Source: Nemopilema nomurai
Taxonomy: Eukaryota; Cnidaria; Scyphozoa; Rhizostomeae; Rhizostomatidae
NCBI GenBank assembly: GCA_003864495.1
Contig: ML133437.1
Coordinates: 1,860,001 to 1,924,000, forward strand
Direction: 5' to 3'
Length of the DNA: 64,000 nucleotides
Shown: positions 46,201 to 58,568 of the stretch, one piece after another
Layout: each line of letters begins with the position of its first letter
Numbering within the stretch: position 1 is the stretch's first letter
Made by a program: the position numbers and the translations under genes
Notes under the pieces: model-generated
The model's database searches: none
What the model was told of the DNA's origin: nothing
The model's input: the letters and a program-made list of their open reading frames with translations, nothing else

Positions 46201-49200
46201 ATTCAAGGTCATTTCTGTTTGCAATGCATGCCCATCTCAGTCTAGGATGTTGTGTAGATCTGAGCTATATTCTCGTGAAATGACTATCGGGCAAAAATTA
46301 TTTTTCAGATGATCGTCTTCCTTTAGCAGGGTCGCAAGTTTTATTTACTTACTCTTAACTTAAAACTTATTATAGTTTTCATTTACTAACCGTTTTGAAT
46401 AAAGATCAGAGCTATATTGTGAATGAAAAATCCGATGAAGTATACAACTGTGTGAAATGCTCTGCCAAAGATGAGAATTAAGAAAATGGGTTTTGAGATT
46501 TAAATTCTTCTGAGCCAGTTACGAAAAATAAAGCCTATTTTGGATTCCCTTCTTGGAAAAAACTGCTTGGAAGGTGATACCATTTTGCAAATGATGTTAG
46601 CAGAAGGAAATCTAAAAGCTATTTGTTTTTGACGTCTGCTGATGAATCACTCTCTATTGATCTGGAAGGATCTCTAATGCGATTGATCAGGCCTCGTGCG
46701 ATGATCAACGATTCACAATGCGATTGATAACGTGTGACGCTTTGATCGATCGCGCAATCGCATTGGCAAGGCAGGTAAGAAAAACAGCTTGTGTTGCTGC
46801 TGTCGGTCGGGGAGGGAATTTCTTTTCATGGCGTCAAATTAGACACTTAAGTTTAGCATCCAATTAGACACTGAAGTTTAGCATCCAATTAGACACGTGG
46901 TTATTTGTCTGCTCTAACAAAAAATTGTGTAAGCCAATACGTTTTTGCTCCTCACCTTCAAGCAACTTCTGGGAAGGTTTCTTAGCTGCAAGGTGTTTCT
47001 CTGTGTTTCAGAATCAAAGAATAATGTTTTGATTGAAATTGTTCCTTCAGGACTTTGGTAATGGTAGCGAAGCTGCTATCAAATGTTTCATGCGACTGCC
47101 AACCATTGTTGCCAGTCTGGCCCGAATACGACGACCTCTGAAGCGCAAAATTTCATGGTATCCCGTGAATGTTTTCCCTAATCCTTGCTCCGTGCCCGCG
47201 TGACAGTTGCATTAACTATTCATGTTTTCACTACTCCAAAGCTTCAGAAAACTTGCCCTGTTCTGACAAGTCGCCTTTCCGCGTTTTCTGCAATTAGAGA
47301 CAATTTGCCAACGAAAGAGGCTTCTGAACATGTCTCATGAAGTTCTCGGAACAAATTAGAAATAGCACTGGGGCTTGAAAAAGTTCCTTTGGTTTCTTGT
47401 TTCGAAATGCACCCAGTTTTGAATTCACTTGCACTGCTTAAGGTGAGAGCTCTGGAAAACTTTGCTGATGATTACAGTCGCTTGTCCCAGTGCTTGTGAC
47501 AATAGTTCTAGCAAAATGTTCTGTTTACACAAACGTCTTGATTCTGCTTCAATTCAAATACTTTCATCGCTTTGATGGTGTAACTCATGGCCCAATTTGT
47601 TGCTTTGACGTCGTCCAACGACATCCAACGCAATTATGAATTGCAAAGCGATTCTAATTTGGCTTTCGCGAGCCAACATTACATTCGATTTCGGTGCTCT
47701 TTCAAAACGACGTAGGTCAGGTCAAAAGGGATATATTGTGTGGATTAGTCTTCCGTAATGTGGTAAAACACATGTAACTGTATTAATAAATCTGTTTGCA
47801 ACACTCGAAGCTTTTGCAAACCAATCCTGGTATCTGGCTGCCTTGTTTGTATTCGAGAGATTTCATTGTTCATTAGCAAGTTACTTACGCGATTTCGCTG
47901 CGGCTGTCCTGTGTCGTAGGCAGGGATTTTAACGAAGTGATTGCACCTCCACCGATGTCAAGATTACTCGCACAACAAGGTCAGCCTTCTTTGCCACGAA
48001 TCCAAGTTTAGTTGCATTGTGTCTTTAACCGAGTTGTGAAAGGAAAGCCAGTAGAGCTATCTTACTTTCATGCAACCAGTTGTTTCATTTTTTGAACATT
48101 GTTTAGAAAAGTTTAGAAAAAATATGATTACTGAATCCGAATTACAAGTAACACCTACTTCACACTTGTGCAGGGGTCGAGAGACACTTGGTCAACTCTT
48201 CGTAGCATGGGACTTGTCACATGATCAATCATGCCATTTCCCTTTTCTCCAAAGGAGCAGTTACATGAGTGAAGTTCTGTCAAAAGCCTTCCTCATTCAA
48301 ATACCTTGTTTCGATAATTTTCCGCCCCTCTTCCTTGCTGAGACTGAACAGTAATTGTACACAAACCAATCAATTTTTCTTCTTCATCATTGATTCGTAA
48401 ATTCCCCTTAACGTGGATAATACAACATCACTTGCTTTCTGCAAAAGGGCCTTAATTTTGGTCATATGTGGGTTGGCATATTGTGAGTTTGTCAAATGTT
48501 GGTAGATCTTCAATGCTGATAAAGCTTGTCTTTTCTTTTTGATAAGCCAATATCCTCTTTTGTTTTACTTTTTTGTGATATACTGTCTCCGTTTTCATTA
48601 ACATATTGTTTTATGAGTTATGTATTGTATAAACCTGCACATACTTTGTCCTCCTTTAAACTTGAATGCTTTCCTGATAGGTATTAATTATTTTGCTTCT
48701 TCGTCCATTTTCTTCACCAGTTTATTTTTGGTCGTTTGACATGCCTTAATGACAAGAGTATCATGAGAAACGTTAATGACGGATTTGCTCCGGTGTCGTG
48801 GTGTCATTACTGCCAAATTTACTCGTTATGACGGCTCATTAGCCCCAGCAATATCTGTCGGCTGGGTGAATTTAATGTCCCTCCCGAACCAGTGGCCACA
48901 TGACTTAGATCTTCCTGGAGGAGCTGTCAAACCACGCTGGCTGGCATCTGTGCCTCACTTTGGTTTGCAAACCCATTATCGCCGTGAGTTATTCTAGCCT
49001 GATTGCTTTGAGTCTCTCGAATCCCAACATTTAAAGACGTGGAGGCCAGGTACCGTTGACTAGCCAAATTATTCTGTTTTTGTGGTTTTGCAATTGGTTT
49101 CTTAGAGCAACTACGAAAAGTTAATCCATTGTGGTGGGCACATTGTCAACCCGTCGAATTTTTCTTCATTAAATTCTATCAATAGTTTGAAAGTTTCTCA

Positions 49201-52200
49201 CAATCTATATTAACCATCATAACGAGGTTGATAGGAGACCGATAATGAATTGGGAAGCCTCGTATTGGCGCCTCGTGCTCGGGCCTTTAGTGTCCCTTCA
49301 AATGTCTGTTTGGCCTGCCAAGCTTAGCTGTTCAAATTGCAAATAAATTTGAGTTTTTTGAAAGAATTTCCCGTTTCCTGGTGGAATGGCGTGCGTAAGC
49401 ATTTTTAGTATTCAGGAGAGATAGCATATTTAATGAAACGGTTTGATCAGAGCTAATAATCGTTTCTTTCACCCATACCTGCTTTTTAAGAGCCTATTAA
49501 AAGTTTTTTCATTTAGTTCCTTTATACTCACAGCCCTGGTCCTTGTCATCACTGACGTCATCTTTGTATTTCCTCGCAATGTATGATGTTTTCGTGACAT
49601 GGTATTATGTCGGGTGTATTATTCCTTTTTCCCCAACAGTTCGCCATCAATATATCGAAGTAAGCTTCGTACTTCCATAACCGGAAAAAAATCTTCCTGG
49701 CCTTGCAAGCGACTTGAAGACATTTTGTTGCATTTTATTAAACAGACATCCATTTATATGACGTGCAAGGCTCTTCAATATTGATTATATTACTCTTTGG
49801 TTTATTCTTCTCATTCTCAAATGTTTGCGACGTAGGCAGGACAGGTGAAACTGGTGAAATGATGAGTGGCCTTAACTCTAACCTAACTAGTAGAGAAAGG
49901 GTCAGTACTAGCTGCACTTGCGTGTTACTGTTAGTAGAAACATGCGTGCTGCCTTCACGTCAATCATATCTTGTTTGTATAACTTGAATACTGATTCATT
50001 CACCCTTTTACAGTGGCAAGAACGCATTAAAGATTAAAAGCTACTCAGTTGTTCGCGACGCCTAACTAGCTTCGAATTTGAATGAGGTATAAAATGCAAA
50101 GACCAAAATCGGCTCGCGAGCAAACTATTGAGGTTGTTTAGACAAATGATTGTTTTTGGGCGGAATGTTATCTTCGTAGATTGAAATTCGCTCCTGCTTT
50201 AATTCTAGGCCTAAGGAGCTAAAATATCAACATTCAGCAGACACTAATAAGCTTAGATACCAGCTATTGCAGCTTTGCAGTAGAAACTCCAGTGGATCTT
50301 TTTATTCAATTTGCATTTCAAAATAAACTAAGATGAAGGACATGCCTTAAATGCAGTAAAAGGCTCTAAAGGAGCCTTTAGAAAGAACGATTGACCATTT
50401 ATTGTTTTTGTACTGCTGTAAATTTATGTAAATTTATGTTTTTTAGCTTTTTTGTACTGCTGTAAAAAATTGAAAATGTTTTGAGAATGTAGCTTTTGTG
50501 AGAATTTGAAGAGACAATTCACAGAGGATTCTGGATAGTGTTACGTCATCTGTGAAAGGGAGGCCTTACTGTTTACACCCTTAAGGCATTGTTTCTGCGC
50601 TGCATCGCATTGTTTGCTCGCGGGACAGTTGTAGGCCATGTTTATGGGACCGTGTCTGTGAGACCGTGTCTATGAGACCGTCCCCTTTTGCCTCGGTCCG
50701 GCTCATGTGATTGTCCGGAAAGTTATGTTGGTATCGCGTGATTCACATTGTTTGAGTGACCCGCCCATTTCTTCTCATGAATAATTTGCCACCATAGGCT
50801 CGGTAAAAAGACCGTCTCGACTTGCATAAATCTACCCGTTTCGTCTAGACAGATTGAGTCAGGCCTTTATAATTTTCACAAATTCATTTTGGCTCTCTCA
50901 AAGTAAGTTAGCAAAGAAAGTTCGTATTTGCTGCTTGATTATGTTTTGACTCCAAACCTCAAATAATAAGCCAGCTCAGGGACCGCTTCGTGTCTAGAGC
51001 AGTATTTGATCGTCTTTGTCTTGAAAATGAATTGCGTCAGCTACTTGTTATCAAGAGAAGAGGATCGTTTATTGCTAAGCAAGGCGAACATGGCATCGAA
51101 GTGGGGTTTTGAAACGCAGCAAGGCCTGTCTTTCCCCGATGGACCCAAAGATGCCTTGTTTGAGTGTGCTGTTCTCCAGCTTGTTAGAGTGTCACCAGTC
51201 TAACTTCTATTTCAACAATTCGTGCTCCAATTACTATCAAATCCTTATCCGCTTTCAATGAGCCTTCCTTCAACACATCTCAACATTTATCGTCTTCAGC
51301 CAGTAGGAACCCTATGAATATCACTCACAGCTAATGCTTGATTTAAAGAAGCAGAGTGAGTTATTTCACCGTCTATGGTTTTGAATTATAATCAAGCAAA
51401 TGTTCAGTTCTAGATTGTTACTTAATTCCCACAATTATTGCTTTTGTTATGAATTATTTGTGCTATACTGTGTTAACACGTGGCTAGAACAGAGTTGAAC
51501 AAGCTCCGACCCTTTCAAACCTACACCTTTTCAAACCGTTATCCCTTCAAGCCTAATTTATGGTCACATTCTGGTCACACTGGCCTAATTTTGCTGCCAG
51601 TGCACCTTGTGTTTACGGCCACGCACAACGGCCTTCGCAAGAATCTGTAGTCAGCTGTTGCTGTTGCTGCTCAGAGTAACTCCCAGTCAGTTTTATTTGT
51701 GTTGTGATCAGTTCAGTCATCTTGTTAGCCGGTAGTCTCAGCTATGTAACCTGATAACTCACCTCAAATTGGATACAGCGTTAAATCTTATTAATTAAGG
51801 AATCGATAGTTGAGTTTCTTGTATGTTTTTAATCGTCTGCTGATGCACAAGCTTGCAGATCTGCCGTGGGTCTCCTTCGCTCAATTTGCCGTGTTCTTGT
51901 CTTAATATTTTTCTATCTTGATCACTCTTTGATTAAGCTGTATGCCTGTAAAACCAGCGACTGAATTGTATCTTACGATCTTTGCAGGACTGCAAATCAC
52001 CCAATTCTTCGGATGCCTTTTTGACCAACGAGTTTGGTCCGATTTCTCTTCCTTCGATTGGCGCCATGAACGACATAACCTGTTCACGATGGAGCCGGCC
52101 GCAGTACCTTGACCCAAGCCAGAGAAGAAAGCGCTCCCCCAGGTCAGATCAGCAGTACATGCATGAAGATTTTATCTTATCGAATGATTTTCAAACGTTC

Positions 52201-55200
52201 AGCTTAGATTCGCCACCCGGGCAAGATTACCGGTTCGGAGATTTGTATGGATTATCGAATCCAGTTGGACACTTCAATTCGAATCCGAGTCTGGGTGCTT
52301 ACGCCCGGAATAATTATCCGCACCAACACAGCTTTTTGAGTGACCTGCAGACATACCATGGCGCCAGCCCGTTCTCTGCGTATCGACAAAACTTCACAAC
52401 GGACAATATACGGCCGGGTGGTGAGGTCATGCTCGGCGAAAGCTCGCGTTCTTATTACAAGCCTTGCTCCAAGGACAGACCCAATCGCATGCGATCGAAG
52501 CTAGTCGACGCGCAAGAAGAGCTAAAGAAGGGCGGCGAGGGCTTCAACAGTATCTCCAAGGCAAAACAAAGGGGCGAGTCGAAGGGGAGGATGTGCGTAG
52601 GCTCAGAGGAGTACAAAGGATTTCTCGGAAAGCGAAAGTGCGAGCAGACGGACGGTTTCGAAGTGCAGGCGAAGAAGCCCAAGTTCTACTTCGAGCGCGA
52701 AGAACACTACGTCGTGCACAAGTTGCTGAGGGAGTTGTCGTCAGCTCAGATGCCGACCGGGTTGCCTCGGACAACATCGGCCTCGCTCTTCTATCGACTG
52801 CTGTCGACGAAAGCGGAGCCAAGGGTGATGCAAACACTCGGGGGAACTTCATCTTCGGGAAGGAGCCGCAAAATCATTGTCAGGGACGATGTCAGTGAGG
52901 ATCAGGTGAGTTCATGTCCAATCTGCTCTTCGTCAATGTTCCTACTTTTTTACGACAACTAGCTGTTTGCGTTTTCTAATTACGACAGGTAGCTTTTACA
53001 ATCTTTTTTAAACTGGATTTGTCTGGAGTTTTGTCGAATCCCAGGTGCACCGTGAGTCATTTGGCAATATTTAAAGTAGAAAACCTTTTTTAATGTTTCC
53101 TGTTTATCGGTAATCATTGGCACTCATTTTACGTTATCCAATTTTGCCTCTTCCAAATAGAGTTTTTGCTTTCCAATTTTTTTTTCGTGCTACCAATATC
53201 AATTTCAATCACATTTGACCTCGAATCTAAAAGCGAGATATTTATTCATCTCAAGCCATTCAAACAGGTTGTGTTAGTCGGGTTAAATGTTGGTCAGTTC
53301 TGTCAGGCTCTTGATTTTTGCAAGCCCTTTCCACTCCTTCGCTTCCAGCTGATTGCATGCTGCTGCTTAAAATGGCCTTTGGCCTTAAGAAATCACCAAT
53401 AATGACAAAATAGCGATTTATTCAATTTCTATTATCCTTTTTCACAAAGGCCGCAAGCACTGGGTATTATCTAGGGATATCTAAGTTGTACTTAACAAAT
53501 AACGGGAATTGTAGCTTTCGTGCTGGGTTTTATTCGGAATGAGTGATTTTTCGTGTGGCAACTGCTAAATCAGTGTTACCTCAAATGGAACCTTTAAATT
53601 AAAGATGGAAGAGCACTCAGCTGGGCGCATTCTTTCAGGTATTGACGAAGGTCATCTTCTCCGTGATTATCTTCTTCTGATCAACGGCTTGTTCTCCCAG
53701 GGGTTGTGAATTCCTTATGGAAGACCTAATGCCGATACGTGGTAAACAGGTTGACCCGGTGGCGTTTCGTTAAGAAATGCAGTTGACATTCTATGGTCTG
53801 GTTGTTGCTAAGAATGATGGAGAATTCCTTCGCTTCTTCTTGCCTCCCCGATTTCAAAACAACAACCACCCCACCTGCTTTTATCTTCTCCCTTAATCAG
53901 TGCCATCTCTACTTCCTGCCTTGTCAGACAATGCACATACGTCCATTGTCCCTTTTCCTGATGCTAATAAGAGAATTTAGCGTGCTTCTTTATTTATTGT
54001 GACCCGGTTAGGCGTTAAGAACTGCGTCATTGATTTCTAAAAAGTGATTCTCTCTCAAATCCAATCTCGCAGAACCACTGGGGTCAATTTAGCATCAAAG
54101 ATGACCTGGGTTTTCAAGAATATTGAATCTTTTTCGGAGTTCTCTGTTCGTATGCAAGGATAGTTAAGGCTTTAATGCTGTTCCAAGTAATTAACGTAGT
54201 AAACTTGTCATTGTTTTTGAGATAGCCTTTTCTAGTAAGGGTATTTTGCCTATTAGGCATGACTCTCTTCTTTTGAGCAGAGTCTGTTATAAGCGTGACG
54301 TCAAACTGACGCACTGCTAGTCTGATACTTGTCTTTGCTTAATTTCAGATTCTATGTTGTGCCTCTTGATTTAGTGTTTTTCCCTATTGGCACTCTTTAT
54401 AACTGGTCAAGTCGGCAACACTTTCGTTCTAGTTCGTCGAGCGACCATTCAAGTTTCTGTTCAGATGTCCCATGCTAAGCTAAGCGTAGGAAGAGCGCCA
54501 CAGGAATAGAAGCCACCAGACGAAGCGAAATTGAAGGTGTCTGAGTGGCCCTGCTCGGGATTTAGAGAAGGCGTCAACGATGGATGCGCCAGCAGGTTCG
54601 GTTAATTCGCGAGATGGCTTGTGTTTCCACGCTTCGTGTCACAGCGACCTGCCTTTCTCAGTTGCCTCAATCGCTTCAGAGCAACTGCACGGTACAATCC
54701 GATCGAATGCAAATCAACCACAGGGTTTTCTGCGTTTAAAAGGTATTACGTTGGCTTTGCAGTCGGGGTCACAGTTTTCATTGCCTAGAAGCGCAAGCAT
54801 CTTGGCAATGCGAAGGCGCACTGCGCGTTTGTTGTGATTGGGGAGAGCGCCTGAATCTGTTCTGCTTGTCAACTTTGTAGATGGTTTGAGTTGGATGGGC
54901 ATCTGCAGCTCATTTCATGTTTCCCAACAACTAGTTTATGTTTGACATATCAATGACGCGATTCAATTTGACATATCAATCAGAGTTGCCAAGACTCAGG
55001 GTTCAGGAATAGACTTGACATATCATTTATTCTTTTCGTTGCGTTGCTAGTATTTTGAAGAATGGTCGCCATCCCAGTAAGGTGATGGTCACAAACGGGT
55101 CTTGAAGAAGAATCATAATTGGGTCGGGAAGTGCTTGCACAGAGATGTGATCAGCCACTGAACAATAACTGCAACATTGAGAAATTGCTGAAGCGAAGGC

Positions 55201-56235
55201 CATCTACACCCTAGGCTATAAGTTGGCTGCGGTGGGCCTGGGTCAAACCTTGGCGACCGTCCCGCTTTTGCGAAAGGCTTATGTCCTCTTACGACGTTGA
55301 GAACATTTTCAACCACACATTTCTTATCACGGTCATTGTTTCCGAGACATGTACTGGTGACCTGTTGGAGAGAGATCTCTTTCTCAGGGCCACATTAACA
55401 CAGGTATCCGTTTAAAGCAGAACGGGCTTATCGCCTTTAGAGTTGATTCTTGAAAGTCAACTGACCCGAGAGAACAGCACAAGTGTATATTCTAGCACAA
55501 TGCTACGGCTTAAAAATGCACGAAATTTTGATCTTCTCTCTTTTTTCTGTGATCTTTCTGAATATAGAATTCGCCATATCTCAAAATCGGTTTATCAAGA
55601 CTTACTTTTGTCCTGTTTTGGACATTATGTATTAGTCTGTTTGAATCGTTTGTGCATTTTTTGGATAATGCTTCAAATTTTGAGATCCATTTTCACAATT
55701 TTGGCTGCGTTTTGCATAATACCGCGATCTAAACATTGCTGTTTGGATGTTCGTTTCATTCCCGTGGGATGGTGACTTTTCGTAGTTGCTCCGCACTTGT
55801 GCGCACAAGAAATCGTACGATTCAGCCAAGCTGAAAACACCGTATTAGCGACTGCAACTTTTTCTGTTTGGTCACTTTACCTAAGTTAGTTGTCACACCC
55901 AAGTAATTCCGGTCCCTTGGTTGTCACACCCCTCCAGCGTTGTATGTATTGACGAGCTTGTACGTGTCTTTCGACTCTAGATTGGAAAATATTCCCACGT
56001 TGGGTCTCACCCTTTTGTTTACATTCATGGAGCTGCCTCCCGCGCCAGTCCGACAAAAAGCTTGAAGTTGATCGAGTTGCTCACGACCAAACCCCCGCAT
56101 CCAGAGGAGCTTAGCAAAGAGGACAAGGAGAACAAGGACGAGGCTGGCAATACTGGTGATAAAGAGGCTAAGAACGAAGATACACAGTCACACGAAGAGA
56201 AAGATGCCGAGACGGGGGGTGATGCCATTAGGTGA
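39682..56235 (+). CDS. Unrecognised nuclear-type protein, 3 exons, 570 aa (gene span)
   Basis: I joined exons 39682-40221, 51988-52905 and 55981-56235 (540, 918, 255 nt); both introns are phase 0 with good GT-AG sites (CAG|GTAACG, TTTGCAG|GAC, CAG|GTGAGT, CTCTAG|ATT). Residues 1-135 are low-complexity, rich in Ser/Asn/Pro/Tyr. Residues about 140-180 look like a conserved helical segment (SWTDAVFASMDREAESILEL). The middle is disordered with Arg/Lys clusters such as RRKRSPR and GKRKCEQ..KKPK that resemble nuclear localisation signals. Residues about 415-530 look folded (FYFEREEHYVVHKLLREL, then GKYSHVGSHPFVYIHGAASR), followed by an acidic Lys/Glu/Asp tail. No family is recognised. A nuclear regulatory role is inference from composition only. 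The 11.8-kb first intron is large for the locus. Confidence 0.7.
46716..46765. repeat. 11-bp perfect inverted repeat
   Basis: CAATGCGATTG at 46716-46726 pairs with CAATCGCATTG at 46755-46765 across 28 bases. A further AATGCGATTGAT occurs just upstream as a direct copy. It could fold as a hairpin; function unknown. Confidence 0.6.
46836..46896. repeat. 25-bp repeat, about 2.4 units
   Basis: Copies of AATTAGACACTGAAGTTTAG spaced exactly 25 bp apart, the third truncated after AATTAGACAC. Confidence 0.75.
51090..51203 (+). CDS. Small candidate ORF in intron 1 (37 aa)
   Basis: ATG in a good context (CGAACATGG) opens 37 codons (MASKWGFETQQGLSFPDG...) with balanced codon use, about 800 bp before exon 2. 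It could be an alternative first exon or uORF of a shorter transcript, but I found no convincing in-phase donor to exon 2. Confidence 0.15.
   Translation: MASKWGFETQQGLSFPDGPKDALFECAVLQLVRVSPV
51988..52905 (+). CDS. Exon 2 of the 570-aa gene
   Basis: 306 codons from TTTGCAG|GAC to CAG|GTGAGT, noticeably GC-richer than the flanks. It carries both basic clusters and the segment FEREEHYVVHKLLRELSS. Alternative-frame ORFs over 52464-52898 on both strands are GC-driven shadows. Confidence 0.8.
52906..55980. other. Intron 2 of the 570-aa gene
   Basis: No supported nested exon. A frame at 54580-54837 begins with ATG (MDAPAGSVNSRDG) in a GC-richer patch but has no splice or domain support. The heptamer-like word TTGACATATCA occurs three times at 54942-55025. 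A CRE (TGACGTCA) lies at 54296-54303. Confidence 0.45.
55981..56235 (+). CDS. Exon 3 (terminal) of the 570-aa gene
   Basis: 84 codons plus TGA, starting after the acceptor CGACTCTAG. It encodes IGKYSHVGSHPFVYIHGAAS, a hydrophobic LKLIELLTTKPP stretch, then a strongly charged Glu/Lys/Asp tail. In phase with exon 2. Confidence 0.75.
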   Translation: MGKYSHVGSHPFVYIHGAASRASPTKSLKLIELLTTKPPHPEELSKEDKENKDEAGNTGDKEAKNEDTQSHEEKDAETGGDAIR

Positions 56236-56636
56236 AACACATCCAGCCTGTATTTATGCCTTCCATAGTTTCAACCATCTCATTCTTTTGGAACATTTCT
56301 CAGATAATCTATCGATTGTGTATATTATATGAATATGCATACACGCGTATGTATATGTAGAAGTATAATATATATTCATACGGATCTCGATGCGCAATTT
56401 ATCAAGTACATCAACAGTAAAGAGGCATTTTAGCCATCTATCGCAGAAGCCCGTCTTTTCAATCAAGGCCGCACCATGATGCCATGCGGGGGCGGGGCAC
56501 TGCTTTTGAGCTCCGTCTTGCAAAGTTCGATTCAATTCTAACAAGATGCCCAAAGAGTGAGATGGATATGCATGATTTCCGACTGTCTTTGACATCAGTT
56601 TAGTACTTCGTGTTTGCATTCCCACGTATCTGTGTA

Positions 56637-56642
56637 AATAAA
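56637..56642 (+). terminator. Putative poly(A) signal of the 570-aa gene
   Basis: AATAAA about 400 bp after the stop codon, followed by G/T-rich sequence. The implied 3' UTR contains an AT-rich imperfect inverted repeat around 56326-56380. Confidence 0.45.
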
Positions 56643-57453
56643 GTGCCTCCACTCTCGGGTTATCAACAAGCTGTTGTTAGTTGACACACTACTACCACTT
56701 TGGATAAGCACCACCTATTTCTGTAGAGTAGAGTAAATTCCGTGTGATTCTGTTTCTTAGAAGAGCTTTTTGACTTCCACCCTTCCCTCCTCTTTTGAAA
56801 ATGAGAACGAGTTAGAAGCACTTTCATCGGTTGATGAAGTCTGGCAGCACTGTGTTTTATATCCTTTTGACGTCATTTTGCAAGGGTGCTAGTTGCTTCC
56901 CGGGCACTAGGGCTAATTCGGTGCTCCACCATAGGCTTAAAGCCTACCATACCCTGAATTGTTAACACTATTCTGTGAAGAAGAGAAGGGGTCCATCAAG
57001 AGTTTATTTTACTGAAAAAATACTAACTCTTGAGTTTGAATGAAATAAGCCATCGATTGACTTAAATAGTTTCAGGCCTGTTCTTTTATCTTGAAAAATT
57101 GTGACATGCCCTGTCTGTATTCATTGAAAAAGATGAATGCAGTCATTTTTCTTTTGTAAGAAGAATTTTGTCATTGTCCTTGTAGTACCCCGTGTCAAAT
57201 CTCCGTGTCAAAGGCCCCTTTTTTGTGTAAGGTAGATTCATTTTATTGATAATTTTCAATGATAATTATGTTATTATATTCACTATTGGTAGCAATATTG
57301 TTAATATTTTCCATTTTTGTATAAATTACTTTTGTAAATAATTTGCCTTACATTATAACCAAAAATTAACTAGGAATACCAATCGGCAAATGAGAATTTT
57401 AAGAAGAAACAGAACGAAGCGCATTTCCTTCAATTTGTCCACCTTGTTTGGTA
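56643..57453. other. No supported gene
   Basis: AT-rich intergenic sequence with a CRE-type TGACGTCA at 56868-56875. No exon or RNA gene seen. Confidence 0.45.
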
Positions 57454-57512
57454 CCTCCCTCTCTCCCTCTCTCCCTCTCTCTTTCTCTCTTTCTCTCTTT
57501 CTCTCTCTCTCT
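57454..57512. repeat. CT-rich microsatellite
   Basis: About 59 bp of CTCTCCCT, CTTT and CTCT runs. The open frames running through it are low-complexity artefacts. Confidence 0.9.
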
Positions 57513-58568
57513 AGCTTTGCTTCTTTTCAGTCTTTGTCTTTTTTCTTTTGCTGCCTTTCTATTTTTAAGTATGAATGACCATTCAATGTTCTGGACAACA
57601 AACCACATAATGAATTTCAGATACTTTGACAGAAATTTCAATAAATGTTCCGTATTTTAGCACATGGTTCATCAGCAATGAACGCGAATATCTTTCTCAA
57701 GAAGTCTTCATGAACCCGCCATATGCTGTGTGTTTGAATGACCTACACTGACCCTGATAACCTATGACCTTGAAGCCCTTTGGCAATCATTCTCACGTCG
57801 AGGTCAGTACGTGTCTCGACAACCACGCCTTCCCTTTGGTGTTTCTGCTTGGAAACTGACAGTTTGTCTCTCAATATGAAACATGATTCTATAATTCAAA
57901 TGCAGCTTGCTTTTCAATAGCCCAATCTTTGTCTAAACCTTACCACATCTTTATTCAATTACAAGGATCTACCAGACACAAGACAAGCTCTCGCACAAAA
58001 CTTCATCAATGTTCTAGTATCTATTCAATTATCTTGAGATGCCTTTTGAATGTCGTTCACCTGCTTTAGCGTCAGCAATTGCCCGAAATAAGGCAATTCT
58101 CTCGACAGACAACCAGCTCTCTGTAACCACTTAACCATATTCCTTGTTCAGCTAGCTTTTGATGACAAAAAACAATAAACTTATATAGAAAATGATGTTG
58201 TCTAGAGATGGGTTACAAGTCCTTTTACCACCACACCAAGACGCAGGTTCCGGAAACAGGAGTGTGTGTGTATGTGTGTGCGTGCGTATGTCAAGCAACT
58301 GCCCTTTGCCCTACCTCAAATCAAAATGAATCGCGCAAAGGCACCTAAGTCATGAAAAAAATAAATCAAAAAAACAAACATCAGTTTTATTCCCTCATTG
58401 TACCACATGAGCATACCACATAAGACTTTGTCTTAGAATAATAATCTGCTGCTGAATTTCCTCATCTGCGAAATACTTTTTTTCTTTATTAAACTAAGTC
58501 GACAATAATGCAAATGACAATCTTTGATTCTATTTTGGCTGCTTTTCTGCTTCGAGATATTGCTCAAA
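57513..58568. other. Intergenic, includes a short GT-rich tract
   Basis: No gene supported. Positions 58262-58290 are a degenerate GT/GC dinucleotide run (GTGTGTGTGTATGTGTGTGC). Confidence 0.45.

Larger units (their letters stand above)
40222..51987. other. Intron 1 of the 570-aa gene, no nested gene supported
   Basis: About 11.8 kb, AT-rich. It contains small repeats, an inverted repeat at 46716-46765, a CRE at 49553-49560 and a weak small ORF at 51090. A GC-richer patch at 43050-43330 holds repeated GTACCGCGAGAC-like words; a similar patch at 50640-50690 repeats GAGACCGTGTCT-like words. No RNA gene recognised. Confidence 0.45.

Noticed and set aside
52464..52898. Alternative-frame ORFs of 144 and 102 codons over exon 2 of the 570-aa gene
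   Set aside because: The exon is GC-rich, which keeps other frames open; only the 51988-52905 frame fits the splice phases on both sides.
55113..55316. Minus-strand frame with a GGTTTGACCC B-box-like word, possible second tRNA-derived SINE
   Set aside because: No target-site duplication or A-box found, and the match has a mismatch at the invariant C.
57390..57660. ORFs through the CT-rich microsatellite
   Set aside because: Low-complexity Ser/Leu/Phe or Arg/Glu strings produced by the dinucleotide run.
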